Notes: generated from the sequence alone by a model not told the origin. 64,000 nucleotides of DNA from Roseimicrobium sp. ORNL1 (GCF_011044495.1 NZ_CP049143.1:1-64000); one strand, 5' to 3'. Positions 36,541 through 45,960 are shown, numbered from the stretch's first letter. Program-made: numbers and translations.

Positions 36541-39500
36541 GCCGGCTCCTCCTTGTTCATGTTGAGAAACCGTTGATACAAGAACGAAGCGGCCAGCGCT
36601 ATCAACGCCACGGCGATGAGTGCACCGATGCGGTAGATGCTTTCTATACGCGCGAGGTCGTGGAAGAAGAGCTTCAACAAGGTGATGGCCAGCAGACCAA
36701 TGCCCGCATAGCGCGTGGGGGCATTCCGCATGGCGAATCCAGCGACCATCAAGCCAAGCGCGAACAAGCCCCAGGCGATGCTGTAGGTCATGTCGCGGGC
36801 GAAGTTGCCGCTGAACTCCCACACGATGTAAGGCGCACCGGGCGTGGTGAAGGCATCGGCGATTTCGATGTTCACCAGGAGGAAAAGCAGGATGGTGCCC
36901 AGGGCTGCGAAGAGGGCGCGGAGATTGCTGCCCATCATGAGATGACGCGGCGGATTGAGCCACCACGCCGCGAGGAAGAAGGCAGCGGCCGCAAGGCTGT
37001 AGGTATAGAGCTGCCAGTTCAGCAGCATGGTCTCACTGCGCACCTGGTAGGTGAGCACCCATTGATTCAGCGCGAGGCGGGCGAAGGCGACCAATAGCAG
37101 CGCGGTGCCCGTGGCACGCAGGCCGGGGTGCGGCACGCGGCGGTAGAGCCAGCACAGGGCCGCACCTTCAAACGCCCAACCCAAGGTGATCCACTGCTTC
37201 TCAAACTGGATGGGGAAGATGAGCGTGATGAAGAGCAGTGTGAGTCCACCGAACCACGCAAGCTGCGAGAGGCGCGCGGGATTCTCCGCACGATGCAGCT
37301 TGATCACGGTGTGGAGGGCGGCTCCCGCAGGCACCGCGAAGGCGAGGGGCAGCAGGCCCATGACCTCATTCGGCCAGGTGCGCTCCACCACCCTGTACAC
37401 CACCAGGAAGGTGCCCGCCCATGCCACCGCACCCGCCACCCACGGAGCCACGTGCTCCTGCAGCTTCTGGCGGAATAGGTGTGGATACACCATGAAGAGC
37501 GCACCAAAGCCGAGATACCACAGCAGCGGCACCACCGGGAACTCCGTGCTGAAGGCGCGACCATGCCACGCAAACTCCAGCAGCAGCACACCAATTGCCG
37601 CCGCGAGCGGCAGTACGGTGACCCGCATGTACAGCCCGAAGCCGAGCATGAATACGCAGAGCAGCAACGCCATGCCGAAGACCAGCGAGGGATTCGGCAC
37701 GTGCAGATGCAGCACCGCCATGACCAGCAGCAGGAAGGGCATGCCCGCGGCGCCGATGGGGAGGAACTTCGCCAGGGAGCGGTCCGTTTCATCCGCATCC
37801 TGCGAGCGTAGAATCAGGTTCGTCATCACGCATCCCGCCGCGGAGAAGACGAGCGCGAAGACGCCGAGCACAGAAAGGAAGAGCGGCATGCGGCTGAGAT
37901 CCGTGGAGGGCATCTTCGCCAGCAGCACACCCACGGTGACCATGGTAAGTATCAGCGAGAGCACGACCGTGACCGGCTTCCGCGAGAGCACGGCAAGCCC
38001 AACGATTCCAAGGTTCACGATCAGCAGCACCGGCCACACCATGAAGTGTACCTCTGCCATGTTGATCACCGGAGTCATGATGAGCACCAGCAGCGGCACC
38101 GGCACCCAGCCAATCGGCACGCCCAGCGGCTCTGTCTTGTGCTTCTGCCACACAGCGACGAACGCGGTATACAGCGCACCGAAGATGAGGAACACCACGA
38201 GCGCGGAGGGCAGCATCTCATTCGTAAGCCGCGTGCTGGTCCAGATGATGAGATGCAGGAAAGAAGCAAGCGCCGCGAGCAGAGGCGCGACACGCACCCG
38301 CACATCGATCCACGACACCGCCATCACCAGCACCCCAATGAGCAGGAGGAAGGTGTAAAGCGTGAAGGGACGCGAGGTGACGCTGCCATAGGCAAGGAAG
38401 CCAAAGGCGGCGACCAGCGCACTCGCGCAGAAGACCAGGGCCGCTGCGGTCAGGACGTATCCGGGTGCTTCCACGGATGCCTTCTTCCACTGGCGCGACT
38501 GCCACCAGAGCACCCCGGTGGAGATGATGGCGAAGCCGAGATAGATGGCGATGGCAGCCCAGGTCTTCGCGCCTTCGTCATAGTCTCCAGCGGAGAAGAA
38601 CCTGCCGCTCCAAAGCAGTTGCAGACAGACCGTGCAGGCGGCGGCCAGGAGCGTGGTTACTTCCAGGCGGTCATCCCGCCACGCCAGCACCATCACAAGC
38701 GCATTCACCGCCAGCGCATAGGTGAAGAGCATCGCCGGGCGGTCCGGATTCATGGGGAATGCTGCAAACGCCATCGCAGCGAGCATGGCACTGGCGCACA
38801 GCATGAGCGCTGCGCCCGGGAGGTACAGATTCCCCGGGGCATCACCCTTGCGACGATCACGCGACTGCGATTGAGACTGCCACCATGACACCGCGGTGAA
38901 GAGCGCCGCGAAGCCAATAAAGACGCTCACGGGAATCCACAACCGACTACCGAACGCATAGTCACCGCTCTCGTAGAATTTCAGCACCCACGCCATCTGC
39001 ATGAGTGCGGTGCCAGCCGCTGCGAGCGGCGCGAGATGCATCCAGCCCATGCGCATCGCCACGGCGAGCACGCCGATATCGAGCAGCGCGATATAACTGA
39101 AGAGACCAAAGGGATTGTCCTGTCCCGTGGAGCAGAGGATGGGCGTGAGAAAACCCCCGAGCATCCCGAGAATGGCCACCACCTGCGCTTCCATGCGCAC
39201 CGCCAGGAGGAAGGCCCCAATCGTGATGGCCGACATGATGCCGAAGCTCACCATCGGCGTGAAGGCCGCGAAGTGATAGTATCCGTGCGCGGCATAGGTC
39301 ACGCCATATAGGGCGACCACACCGGTCGCGCAGAGTGTTTGCCCCAGTACGGTGTAGAGCTTGCGCGAGTTTATCCACCAGCCGCTGCCCACCAGCGCGA
39401 GGCCGGTGACGAAGCCAATGCCGACGCGCAGTTCTTCTGAAATCCAGCCCTTCTCCAGAGACAGCTTGATGAAGAAGACAATGCCCAGGAACAAGGCCAG

Positions 39501-40298
39501 ACCGCCCACCCAAGCAAAGAGCTTCACGCCCATGAACTGCTCCAGAGCGCTCGCGCCGGAGGTCGGCGCAGCCTTTGCAGGGACCGGTGTGGAAGCCGGT
39601 GGAGAAGTCGATGCTGGTGCCGATGTCGCAGGCGTCTTCGCGGCAACAGCAGCAGTAGCAGCGACAAGCGGCGGGGGTGTCTTGGGAACAAAGGGGGCCG
39701 CTGAAGCAGGCGTCGCGGATGCTCCTTTCGGCACTGCATCTGTCGCGGGTGCTGGTGCAGGCACAGGCTCCTTGGTCGATTCCTTCGCCGCAGCAAGGGC
39801 CGCCCGCAGAGGAAGCGGCGGCGGCTGGGCTACAGGAGCGGTGGAAACCGGAGTTGCCAACGCAGTTGCGGGTGCAGGAGCAGGCGCGGGTTCGGCAGGT
39901 TCTTCTGTTTCCTTTTCCGCGACCACCGGAGGAAGCAAAGTGCCACTGGCAGGTGCAGGCACCGGCACAGGCAGCACGGCAGGAGAAGTTTCCTCCAGCC
40001 GCTCACTGACGGTTTCGACCTTGGTCTCCGTACGCGCCACCACGGGCGCTGCGCTTGACGACGCCATGTGCTCAGTCGCGAGTTCTCGTTCGGTCGAAGT
40101 CACCCGCCTCTCAAGAAGCATGAACTTGGTCATCATGTCGCCGTGGCGGTCATTGACCAGCTTTTGCAGGGAGGCCAGCCGCTGCTCGGCAGCATCTGCT
40201 CGATCACGCGCTCCCCGGGCAATGATGATGGCGGCGATGGGAACGACTACGACCAGGACGAAGATCAGCAGCAGGAGAAAGAGACCTAGAACTTCCAT
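36519..40298 (-). CDS. Giant polytopic membrane protein, DUF2339 family
   Basis: 1259 residues from MEVLGLFLLLLIFVLVVVVP; the 99-residue upstream extension is repeat DNA. One N-terminal helix, a coiled region (RADAAEQRLASLQKLVNDRH), about 150 residues of Pro/Ala/Thr/Lys low complexity, then the DUF2339 hallmark LEQFMGVKLFAWVGGLALFL followed by some 28-30 hydrophobic helices. The family is widespread in Gram-negative bacteria and its role is unknown; a transporter or envelope scaffold has been guessed. Its last codons (PARSDGEQ) lie inside the outer arm of the 35.4-36.5 kb palindrome, so the repeat has shaped the C-terminus. Divergent from the LysR gene. Confidence 0.88.
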   Translation of the reverse strand: MEVLGLFLLLLIFVLVVVVPIAAIIIARGARDRADAAEQRLASLQKLVNDRHGDMMTKFMLLERRVTSTERELATEHMASSSAAPVVARTETKVETVSERLEETSPAVLPVPVPAPASGTLLPPVVAEKETEEPAEPAPAPAPATALATPVSTAPVAQPPPLPLRAALAAAKESTKEPVPAPAPATDAVPKGASATPASAAPFVPKTPPPLVAATAAVAAKTPATSAPASTSPPASTPVPAKAAPTSGASALEQFMGVKLFAWVGGLALFLGIVFFIKLSLEKGWISEELRVGIGFVTGLALVGSGWWINSRKLYTVLGQTLCATGVVALYGVTYAAHGYYHFAAFTPMVSFGIMSAITIGAFLLAVRMEAQVVAILGMLGGFLTPILCSTGQDNPFGLFSYIALLDIGVLAVAMRMGWMHLAPLAAAGTALMQMAWVLKFYESGDYAFGSRLWIPVSVFIGFAALFTAVSWWQSQSQSRDRRKGDAPGNLYLPGAALMLCASAMLAAMAFAAFPMNPDRPAMLFTYALAVNALVMVLAWRDDRLEVTTLLAAACTVCLQLLWSGRFFSAGDYDEGAKTWAAIAIYLGFAIISTGVLWWQSRQWKKASVEAPGYVLTAAALVFCASALVAAFGFLAYGSVTSRPFTLYTFLLLIGVLVMAVSWIDVRVRVAPLLAALASFLHLIIWTSTRLTNEMLPSALVVFLIFGALYTAFVAVWQKHKTEPLGVPIGWVPVPLLVLIMTPVINMAEVHFMVWPVLLIVNLGIVGLAVLSRKPVTVVLSLILTMVTVGVLLAKMPSTDLSRMPLFLSVLGVFALVFSAAGCVMTNLILRSQDADETDRSLAKFLPIGAAGMPFLLLVMAVLHLHVPNPSLVFGMALLLCVFMLGFGLYMRVTVLPLAAAIGVLLLEFAWHGRAFSTEFPVVPLLWYLGFGALFMVYPHLFRQKLQEHVAPWVAGAVAWAGTFLVVYRVVERTWPNEVMGLLPLAFAVPAGAALHTVIKLHRAENPARLSQLAWFGGLTLLFITLIFPIQFEKQWITLGWAFEGAALCWLYRRVPHPGLRATGTALLLVAFARLALNQWVLTYQVRSETMLLNWQLYTYSLAAAAFFLAAWWLNPPRHLMMGSNLRALFAALGTILLFLLVNIEIADAFTTPGAPYIVWEFSGNFARDMTYSIAWGLFALGLMVAGFAMRNAPTRYAGIGLLAITLLKLFFHDLARIESIYRIGALIAVALIALAASFLYQRFLNMNKEEPARSDGEQ

Positions 40299-40412
40299 GG
40301 GTGATGCGGGAAAGTATTTGCCCGCTGGCGCGGAGAATCGCCGAGCCACCAGAGATGGAAAATTGAAATTTCGGGGACCAGTATTGAGAAACCCGATGGA
40401 GGGCACGGGTGA

Positions 40413-40843
40413 GGTTGATGGTCTATGGTTGATAGTTGATAGCCTGAACCTCTCCTCGGGCGAGGCGCATGACGCCACGTTCGAGTGCAAAAGGACGGCT
40501 GCCACACGCATGAACGTCCAGTGATTGATTCGGACGCTGTGACGCGAAGCGTCCCTGGACTGCGCGCAGCCCTGCTGCCGCTTTCCTGAGTCCACAGCCT
40601 GCTGTGGCGATGATGACTCTCGCTCGCCAGGGTCACGTGTCCCAGAAGCTTGGCGACTTCGTCGCGGTGGGGTGTGCAGCGGGGCTGCACTTCAGGAAAG
40701 CGGCAGCAGGGCTGCGCGCACTCCAGGGTGGCTTCGCCACACAAGTTTCCCCATGGGCAGGATGGGGCAATGCCTCTATCTCACGCCCCAAAGAGTCATT
40801 TGATTGACTCAGGCTATCAACTATCAACCATAGACCATCAACC
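40413..40843. repeat. Nested palindrome with perfect 35-base outer arms
   Basis: Outer arms 40413-40447 and 40809-40843 are exact inverted copies of 35 bases, made of short runs such as CTATCAACTATCAACCATAG. Inside, arms of about 50 bases at 40538-40589 and 40692-40741 (GCGCGCAGCCCTGCTGCCGC and complement) enclose a core with CCACAGCCTGCTGTGG and AAGCTTGGCGACTTCGTCGC. Partial copy of the inner unit at 16927-17035. The whole lies in the divergent region between the DUF2339 and LysR genes, so it must sit in or near both promoters. Confidence 0.92.
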
Positions 40844-40868
40844 CTCCGTCCCGCAGCTCCCCTCTCCC

Positions 40869-41750
40869 ATGATGAACGTCCACCACCTCGAGCTCTTCTA
40901 TTATGTAGCCCGGCATGGAGGCGTGAGCGCAGCGGCGCGGCAGATTCCGTACGGCATCCAGCAGCCGGCCATCAGCGCACAGATTCTGCAACTCGAGGAT
41001 GACCTGGGCGTGACCCTCTTCCGCCGGCGTCCGTTCCAGCTCACGAAGGAAGGGCGCACGCTGTATGATTACATCCTGCCTTTCTTCTCGAAGATGGATG
41101 AGGTGGGCCGTCAGCTTCGCGGTGGTGGGGAGGACCGCCTGCGCATCGCCGCCCCGGAAATCGTCCAGCGCGAGTACCTGCCTGAGCTCTGCTCCCGCAT
41201 GCGGAAGCGGGTCCCCGGCTTTCACTTCACCCTCACCCACGGCCGGCAGGAGGAGTGCGAGGTTTTGCTGCAGGCGCAGGAGGTGGATATCGGCATCGCC
41301 CTGCTGACCAAAAAGCCGGAGTCAGGGCTGGAGACACGCGACTTTGCCCGCATGACGCCGGTGCTGCTGGTGAAAGAAGGCAGCGGCATCACCAGTGCGG
41401 AGGAGCTGCTGGGAAGGGACCGCATTGACCTCCCGCTCATCACCCTCAGCGCAGAGGAGGGGGTGAGCCGTGCGTTTCAGGCCGGGCTGCGGGAGCGCGG
41501 GGTGGACTGGGTGCCCAGCCTGGAGCTGGGCGGGCTGGACCTCGTTGCGCGCTACGTGAGCGAAGGATTCGGCGTTGGCGTGAGCCTGCGCCTGCCGGGT
41601 TGTGAGCAGCCCGACGGGGTGCGCGAGCTGCCCCTGGAGGGTTTTCCCCAGTTCACCGTCGTAGCCATGTGGGCGGGGCGGCTCTCCCCGCTCGGGGAGA
41701 TGTTCGTGGAAGTGGCGGGTGGTCTGGCGGGCGAGCTTTTTGGCACGTAG
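40869..41750 (+). CDS. LysR-family transcriptional regulator
   Basis: 293 residues from MMNVHHLELFYYVARHGGVS. The N-terminal winged helix-turn-helix (SAAARQIPYGIQQPAISAQI, then LEDDLGVTLFRRRPFQLTKE) is standard, followed by a periplasmic-binding-protein-like effector domain. One oddity is the recognition helix region with PYGIQQPAISAQ in place of the usual LHVSQPAVSRQI. Ligand and targets unknown; the divergent DUF2339 gene is the nearest candidate, but a 570-base repeat region separates them. Confidence 0.92.
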   Translation: MMNVHHLELFYYVARHGGVSAAARQIPYGIQQPAISAQILQLEDDLGVTLFRRRPFQLTKEGRTLYDYILPFFSKMDEVGRQLRGGGEDRLRIAAPEIVQREYLPELCSRMRKRVPGFHFTLTHGRQEECEVLLQAQEVDIGIALLTKKPESGLETRDFARMTPVLLVKEGSGITSAEELLGRDRIDLPLITLSAEEGVSRAFQAGLRERGVDWVPSLELGGLDLVARYVSEGFGVGVSLRLPGCEQPDGVRELPLEGFPQFTVVAMWAGRLSPLGEMFVEVAGGLAGELFGT

Positions 41751-41813
41751 CATGCGGGAAGCAACTCCGCGCTTGCCGCAGGAAGCGTTTTGAATTTAAA
41801 CTGAAAATCCGTC

Positions 41814-42044
41814 ATGCGTCTTTTTGCCCGAATACTTTGGATCGCCGCGTTCCTGCTGGCCACCTACTCCTGGATGGTGGCCTTCGAGCATGGCTTCGGG
41901 TGGAAGGGTTTCAGCGCAGGATTCCAGACCGAGTGGAAGAACCTGGGCTCCGTCCTGAGCGGCAAGGGACTGGCTGAGGCCCAGCAGAATACCGCCCCGG
42001 CACCCACGCCCACAGGAGGCCCAAGCACAGGGGCAAAACCCTGA
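41814..42044 (+). CDS. Small single-pass membrane protein
   Basis: 76 residues. One hydrophobic helix near the N-terminus (ILWIAAFLLATYSWMVAFE) and a Pro/Thr/Gly-rich soluble tail (APAPTPTGGPSTGAKP). Starts 63 bases after the LysR stop and 75 bases before the TPR gene, in the same direction, so possibly part of one transcript. Function unknown. Confidence 0.6.
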   Translation: MRLFARILWIAAFLLATYSWMVAFEHGFGWKGFSAGFQTEWKNLGSVLSGKGLAEAQQNTAPAPTPTGGPSTGAKP

Positions 42045-42119
42045 CCGCCCGGCCCCCTTTCGTCCACCGACCTTTTCGTCACACAGTTTCCGCAACCCCA
42101 TTCATCGTTCCAGACATCC

Positions 42120-43496
42120 ATGATCGAAGCCGAACTCCCCCAGCAGCAGAAAAACCTCTGGCTCAAAGGCCAAAGCGCCGTGCAGCTCAAGAATTTCGAC
42201 TATGCCATCAATCTTCTGCTGCCGGTCGTAAAAGAGTGTCCCCAGTTCCTGGACGGACGCCGCTTGCTGCGCATGGCAGAGGCCGAGCGCATAAAAGGGC
42301 AGAAGAAGGGCCTTTTCGGCGGTGGGCTCAGCCTGGGTGGACTGAAGCTCTCCGGCTCCTCCAAGAAGGAGCCGTGGGACGCCATCTACGAGCTTGAGGA
42401 AACGGTCTTCCAGAAAGACCCCTTCAACCCGAGCGCCAACCAGCAGCTCTTTGATCAAGCCATACGGCTGGCGGACAACGACCTGGCCGCATTCGCCCTG
42501 GAAACCATCCGTCAGGGACATCCCGGAAACACCCGGAACATGCACGCGCTGGCCCAGCACTACATGGCCTATGACCAGCCGGAGAAGGCGAGCGACATCT
42601 ACCGCGCCATCGTCAAGGTGGACGGCAACGACATGGACGCCAAAAAGGGCGAAAAGGACGCCGCCGCCAAGACCTCCATGCTGCGCCAGTGGGCGGGTGG
42701 TTTCGAAGGTTCCAAGAAGGACAAGGCCCAGGCCAACCGCGACGAATTGCTCAACAAGCAGGGCATGAGCCGCGATCAGATGGAGCAGGTGCTGGCCGAG
42801 TACTTCCGCGACTACGAGCAGGACCAGAACAATGTGAACACGGTCAAGCGCATCGCGGACATGTACGACCGCCTGGATGACCAGGAAAGCTCCATCCAGT
42901 ATTACGACTGGGCGCTCCAGCTTACTCCGGGTGACGTGGCCCTGCAGGCACGCGCGGAACAGGTGCGCGGCAAGCTCGCCGAAAAACAAATTCACGCCAT
43001 GGAGGCGGAGATCGAGGCCAACCCCGACGCTTCGGACATCGAAGAAAAGCGTGAGAGCATCCGGCAGATCAAGCGTGAGCGTGCCTCCACCTTACTGGCC
43101 GATGCGAAGTCCCGGGTGGAGCGCAACCCCACGGACAAGAACTACCGCTTCGATCTGGCCACGGTGCTCTTCTCCGTGGAGCAGTATCGTGAGGCGATTC
43201 CCGAGCTCCAGCAGGCAAAGAGCAACCCGCACATCCGCAACAAGGCGCTGCTCATGTTGGGCCGCTGCTTCGCCGCGCTGAACATGAACGACCTTGCCAT
43301 CAATGCGATGCAGGAAGCGGTGAAGGAAATTCTCGCGTTCAACAACGAGAAGAAGGAGCTGCTGTATGAGCTGGGTCTCGTGTACGAGAAGGTGAACAAG
43401 CACGACGACTACCTCAACTGCATGAAGGAAATCTACAACAACGACTACGGCTATCGCGACGTCGCGAAGCGCGTGGAGTCCTCGTACCAGTCGTAG
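42120..43496 (+). CDS. TPR-repeat protein
   Basis: 458 residues without signal peptide or membrane helix. Successive helix pairs have TPR character: AVQLKNFDYAINLLLPVVKE, NPSANQQLFDQAIRLADND, ALAQHYMAYDQPEKASDIYR, MYDRLDDQESSIQYYDWALQ, FSVEQYREAIPELQQAK and LGRCFAALNMNDLAINAMQE. A Lys-rich break (IKGQKKGLFGGGLSLGGLKL) follows the first repeat and may be flexible. TPR proteins are scaffolds; the partner is unknown. The small membrane genes on both sides (41814 and 43541) run in the same direction with short gaps and may be partners. Confidence 0.85.
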   Translation: MIEAELPQQQKNLWLKGQSAVQLKNFDYAINLLLPVVKECPQFLDGRRLLRMAEAERIKGQKKGLFGGGLSLGGLKLSGSSKKEPWDAIYELEETVFQKDPFNPSANQQLFDQAIRLADNDLAAFALETIRQGHPGNTRNMHALAQHYMAYDQPEKASDIYRAIVKVDGNDMDAKKGEKDAAAKTSMLRQWAGGFEGSKKDKAQANRDELLNKQGMSRDQMEQVLAEYFRDYEQDQNNVNTVKRIADMYDRLDDQESSIQYYDWALQLTPGDVALQARAEQVRGKLAEKQIHAMEAEIEANPDASDIEEKRESIRQIKRERASTLLADAKSRVERNPTDKNYRFDLATVLFSVEQYREAIPELQQAKSNPHIRNKALLMLGRCFAALNMNDLAINAMQEAVKEILAFNNEKKELLYELGLVYEKVNKHDDYLNCMKEIYNNDYGYRDVAKRVESSYQS

Positions 43497-43540
43497 AGTT
43501 CCGCAGCACCGCTCTCAAAAGAAGAGAAGAGACGAGAAGT

Positions 43541-43924
43541 ATGAACAGTCCCAGCTCTTTGTTCGAAGTGCTGGAGACGGCTTTCCGCATGCTGGGGGGA
43601 AGCCTTCCCATGCTGCTGGCCTATGCCGCAGGGCTCATCATCGTGATCACACGCTGGCGGGTGGCGCCGCGTGTCTCCATGCTGGCACTCTGCGGCGTGC
43701 TGCTGGGCCTGTTCCTCGTGCTGGCCATGCCGTTCGTCTATACGTACCTGTCACGTTCGCTCTCCTCGGGCAGCGGCGGTTCCTCGATGAACATCTCGAT
43801 CGTGTACACGGTCGTTGGCTTTGCCAACTCCTTCGCACACGCCCTTTCCTTCGGCTTTCTACTTCTGGCCATCTACAAAGACCGGCGGAGCCCCATGGCG
43901 CCGCCGCCGTCGTCTGGGTATTGA
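43541..43924 (+). CDS. Small polytopic membrane protein
   Basis: 127 residues with three hydrophobic helices: MLGGSLPMLLAYAAGLIIVI, SMLALCGVLLGLFLVLAMPF and VGFANSFAHALSFGFLLLAI. Between the second and third is a Ser/Gly loop (SLSSGSGGSSMNIS). Basic and Pro-rich C-terminus. Starts 44 bases after the TPR gene. No family recognised. Confidence 0.65.
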   Translation: MNSPSSLFEVLETAFRMLGGSLPMLLAYAAGLIIVITRWRVAPRVSMLALCGVLLGLFLVLAMPFVYTYLSRSLSSGSGGSSMNISIVYTVVGFANSFAHALSFGFLLLAIYKDRRSPMAPPPSSGY

Positions 43925-43943
43925 GTTGAGTTTGTGCCAGGAA

Positions 43944-44218
43944 GGCCACCCGAGCCTTTACGCCGAAGGCGTTGCACATTGTCCAGCCCAAGGTCAGCTT
44001 GCGAAGCAAGCGCCACCTTGGGTGCCAAACAAGAAGCGAGTCGAACACCGTAGGTGTTCCACAAAAGGACGTTAAGGCCGGGCAACGTAGCTTGCCGAAA
44101 TACTGTCTTTGTGGAACACCTACGGCGTTCATAAATTCACACACTGTCCCAGGGTGGCGCTTGCTTCGCAAGCTGACCCTGGGCTAGGCATGTGCAACGC
44201 CTTCGGCGTAGGATGGCC
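43944..44218. repeat. Nested palindrome
   Basis: Outer arms contain TACGCCGAAGGCGTTGCACA and AGGTCAGCTTGCGAAGCAAG with its GCGCCACC continuation, each itself partly self-complementary. The complement runs from about 44151 to 44218. Inner arms GAACACCGTAGGTGTTCCAC at 44043-44065 and the complement at 44108-44130 enclose a core with CGGGCAACGTAGCTTGCCG. Three concentric hairpins in all. No gene is supported in 43925-44392. Confidence 0.9.
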
Positions 44219-44392
44219 AAAACTGTGGCTGCGTTCTGCGCCATCTTGTTATCAAATAAGATGGAGGACACCACACTAGGAGCCCTCGGAACACCCCCAC
44301 CGTTTTGCCATTGCCTCATGAAGGTAGTGGGTTACAATTCCAGGCAAGCCCGCGCGCACCTCACCGCACCTCAAACGCGAAAGGACACCGCC

Positions 44393-45010
44393 ATGAGTGA
44401 ACCCAAGGTCAAATGGTCCTGGGAGGCCGACTACCTCCAGGCATGCAACTGTGACTACGGTTGCCCATGTGAATTCTCCGCGCCACCGACGCGCGGTTTC
44501 TGTGATGGAACGGGGGCATGGAAAATCATCAGCGGCAGATATGGGGATGTCTCCCTCGACGGTCTCGGCATTGGCTTCGCCGCGCACTGGCCCAAGGCCA
44601 TTCATGAGGGAGATGGCACGCTCGCCCTTTTCCTGGATGAGCGGGCCACGCCCCAGCAACGCGCCGCCCTCCTCCACATCTGCTCAGGTCAGGCCGGTGG
44701 ATTGCCCTTTGAGATTCTCGCCACCACCTTCTCCACCGTGCTGGAGCCCATCGACGCGCCGTTTGAGTTTCACATCAATGGACGCGAGAGCTCCGTGCGT
44801 GTGGGCGGAGCGCTGAACGTGGCCATGGAACCCATCAAGAATCCTGTCACCAAGGAACCGGAGTCCGTGCGCGTGGAGCACGGCACCGGCTTCATCTTCA
44901 AGAGCGCCGAAGCGGTGTCCGGCAAAGAGTGCCGCGTGGACCTTCCCGGACTGAGCTTCTCCTGGCCGGACAAGGCGGCCTTTGTCACCCGGGTGAGTTA
45001 TGCCAACTGA
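44393..45010 (+). CDS. DUF1326 protein with CxC metal-type motif
   Basis: 205 residues from MSEPKVKWSWEADYLQACNC; longer upstream frames enter the palindrome. The N-terminus carries CNCDYGCPCEF, the CxCx4CxC signature of DUF1326, followed by GFCDG. No signal peptide. DUF1326 proteins are of unknown function, but they are often encoded next to DUF2182 membrane proteins, as here with a 29-base gap. The cysteine pattern suggests soft-metal binding, perhaps copper; that is inference. Confidence 0.88.
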   Translation: MSEPKVKWSWEADYLQACNCDYGCPCEFSAPPTRGFCDGTGAWKIISGRYGDVSLDGLGIGFAAHWPKAIHEGDGTLALFLDERATPQQRAALLHICSGQAGGLPFEILATTFSTVLEPIDAPFEFHINGRESSVRVGGALNVAMEPIKNPVTKEPESVRVEHGTGFIFKSAEAVSGKECRVDLPGLSFSWPDKAAFVTRVSYAN

Positions 45011-45039
45011 CTGACTGAGTAGACCTCCCTCGCAACGGC

Positions 45040-45891
45040 ATGACTCCACCCACGGGCGCAGCAGCGTCCATCAACAGCAAGGGCAACACCAGCAACCTGG
45101 AGACCGCACTCAGGCACGACCGCATCATTGTGCTCACGGCCCTCACCGGCATCGCGGTCGTGGCGTGGTTGTACATGATCTATGAGGCACGCAAGATGGA
45201 AGACACCGGGGTGTGCCAGTGCCTGGGCATGGCCATGTCCGGCCCGGATGTGACGCCATGGTCTCTCGCGGAGCTGCTGCCGCTCACCCTCATGTGGGCG
45301 GAGATGATGGTGGCCATGATGATTCCCTCCGCCGCTCCCATGATCCTGACCTTTGCCATGGTGAACCGGAAGCGGCATTCACAGGCGCGGCCGTATGTGC
45401 CCACCAGCCTCTTCCTCGCCGGTTATCTCATCGTGTGGACCGTCTTCAGCCTCGCAGCCGCCATCGCCCAGTGGGCGCTTCATGGCGCTGCCCTGCTCTC
45501 ACCCATGATGGAGAGCACCAGTCCCATCCTGGGCGGCGTGCTCCTCATCGCCGCAGGTGTGTTCCAGTGGACTCCGTTCAAGCACGCGTGCCTCATGCAC
45601 TGCCGCACGCCGTTGCAGTTCCTGCTGAATGGCTGGAGGGAGGGCCATGTGGGCGCTCTGCGCATGGGCATCACCCACGGCACCTATTGCGCTGGCTGTT
45701 GCTGGCTGCTCATGGCGCTGCTCTTTGTCATCGGTGTGATGAACATGATCTGGGTGGCCATCATTTCACTCGTCGTGCTGCTGGAAAAGGTCCTGTCGCG
45801 CGGCCTGCTGCTGGGCAAAGTCACCGGCGTGCTCTTCGCCGCGTGGGGAGCGTGGATGATTTTCCGCGCCATGTCTCTGGAAACGCGGTGA
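45040..45891 (+). CDS. DUF2182 metal-binding integral membrane protein
   Basis: 283 residues with about seven hydrophobic helices. Met/His/Cys-rich features suit metal handling: LTLMWAEMMVAMMIPSAAPM, KHACLMHCRTPLQF and HGTYCAGCCWLLMALLF. DUF2182 members are annotated as predicted metal-binding membrane proteins without known transport activity. Paired with the DUF1326 gene upstream, so the two likely form one functional unit at the inner membrane. Confidence 0.88.
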   Translation: MTPPTGAAASINSKGNTSNLETALRHDRIIVLTALTGIAVVAWLYMIYEARKMEDTGVCQCLGMAMSGPDVTPWSLAELLPLTLMWAEMMVAMMIPSAAPMILTFAMVNRKRHSQARPYVPTSLFLAGYLIVWTVFSLAAAIAQWALHGAALLSPMMESTSPILGGVLLIAAGVFQWTPFKHACLMHCRTPLQFLLNGWREGHVGALRMGITHGTYCAGCCWLLMALLFVIGVMNMIWVAIISLVVLLEKVLSRGLLLGKVTGVLFAAWGAWMIFRAMSLETR

Positions 45892-45960
45892 CTTGGGCAT
45901 TGCAGAAAATGTCCTTCTGCATGAAAGCCCGGTGGCCTCTGACCTGTAGCTCACCCAGCC

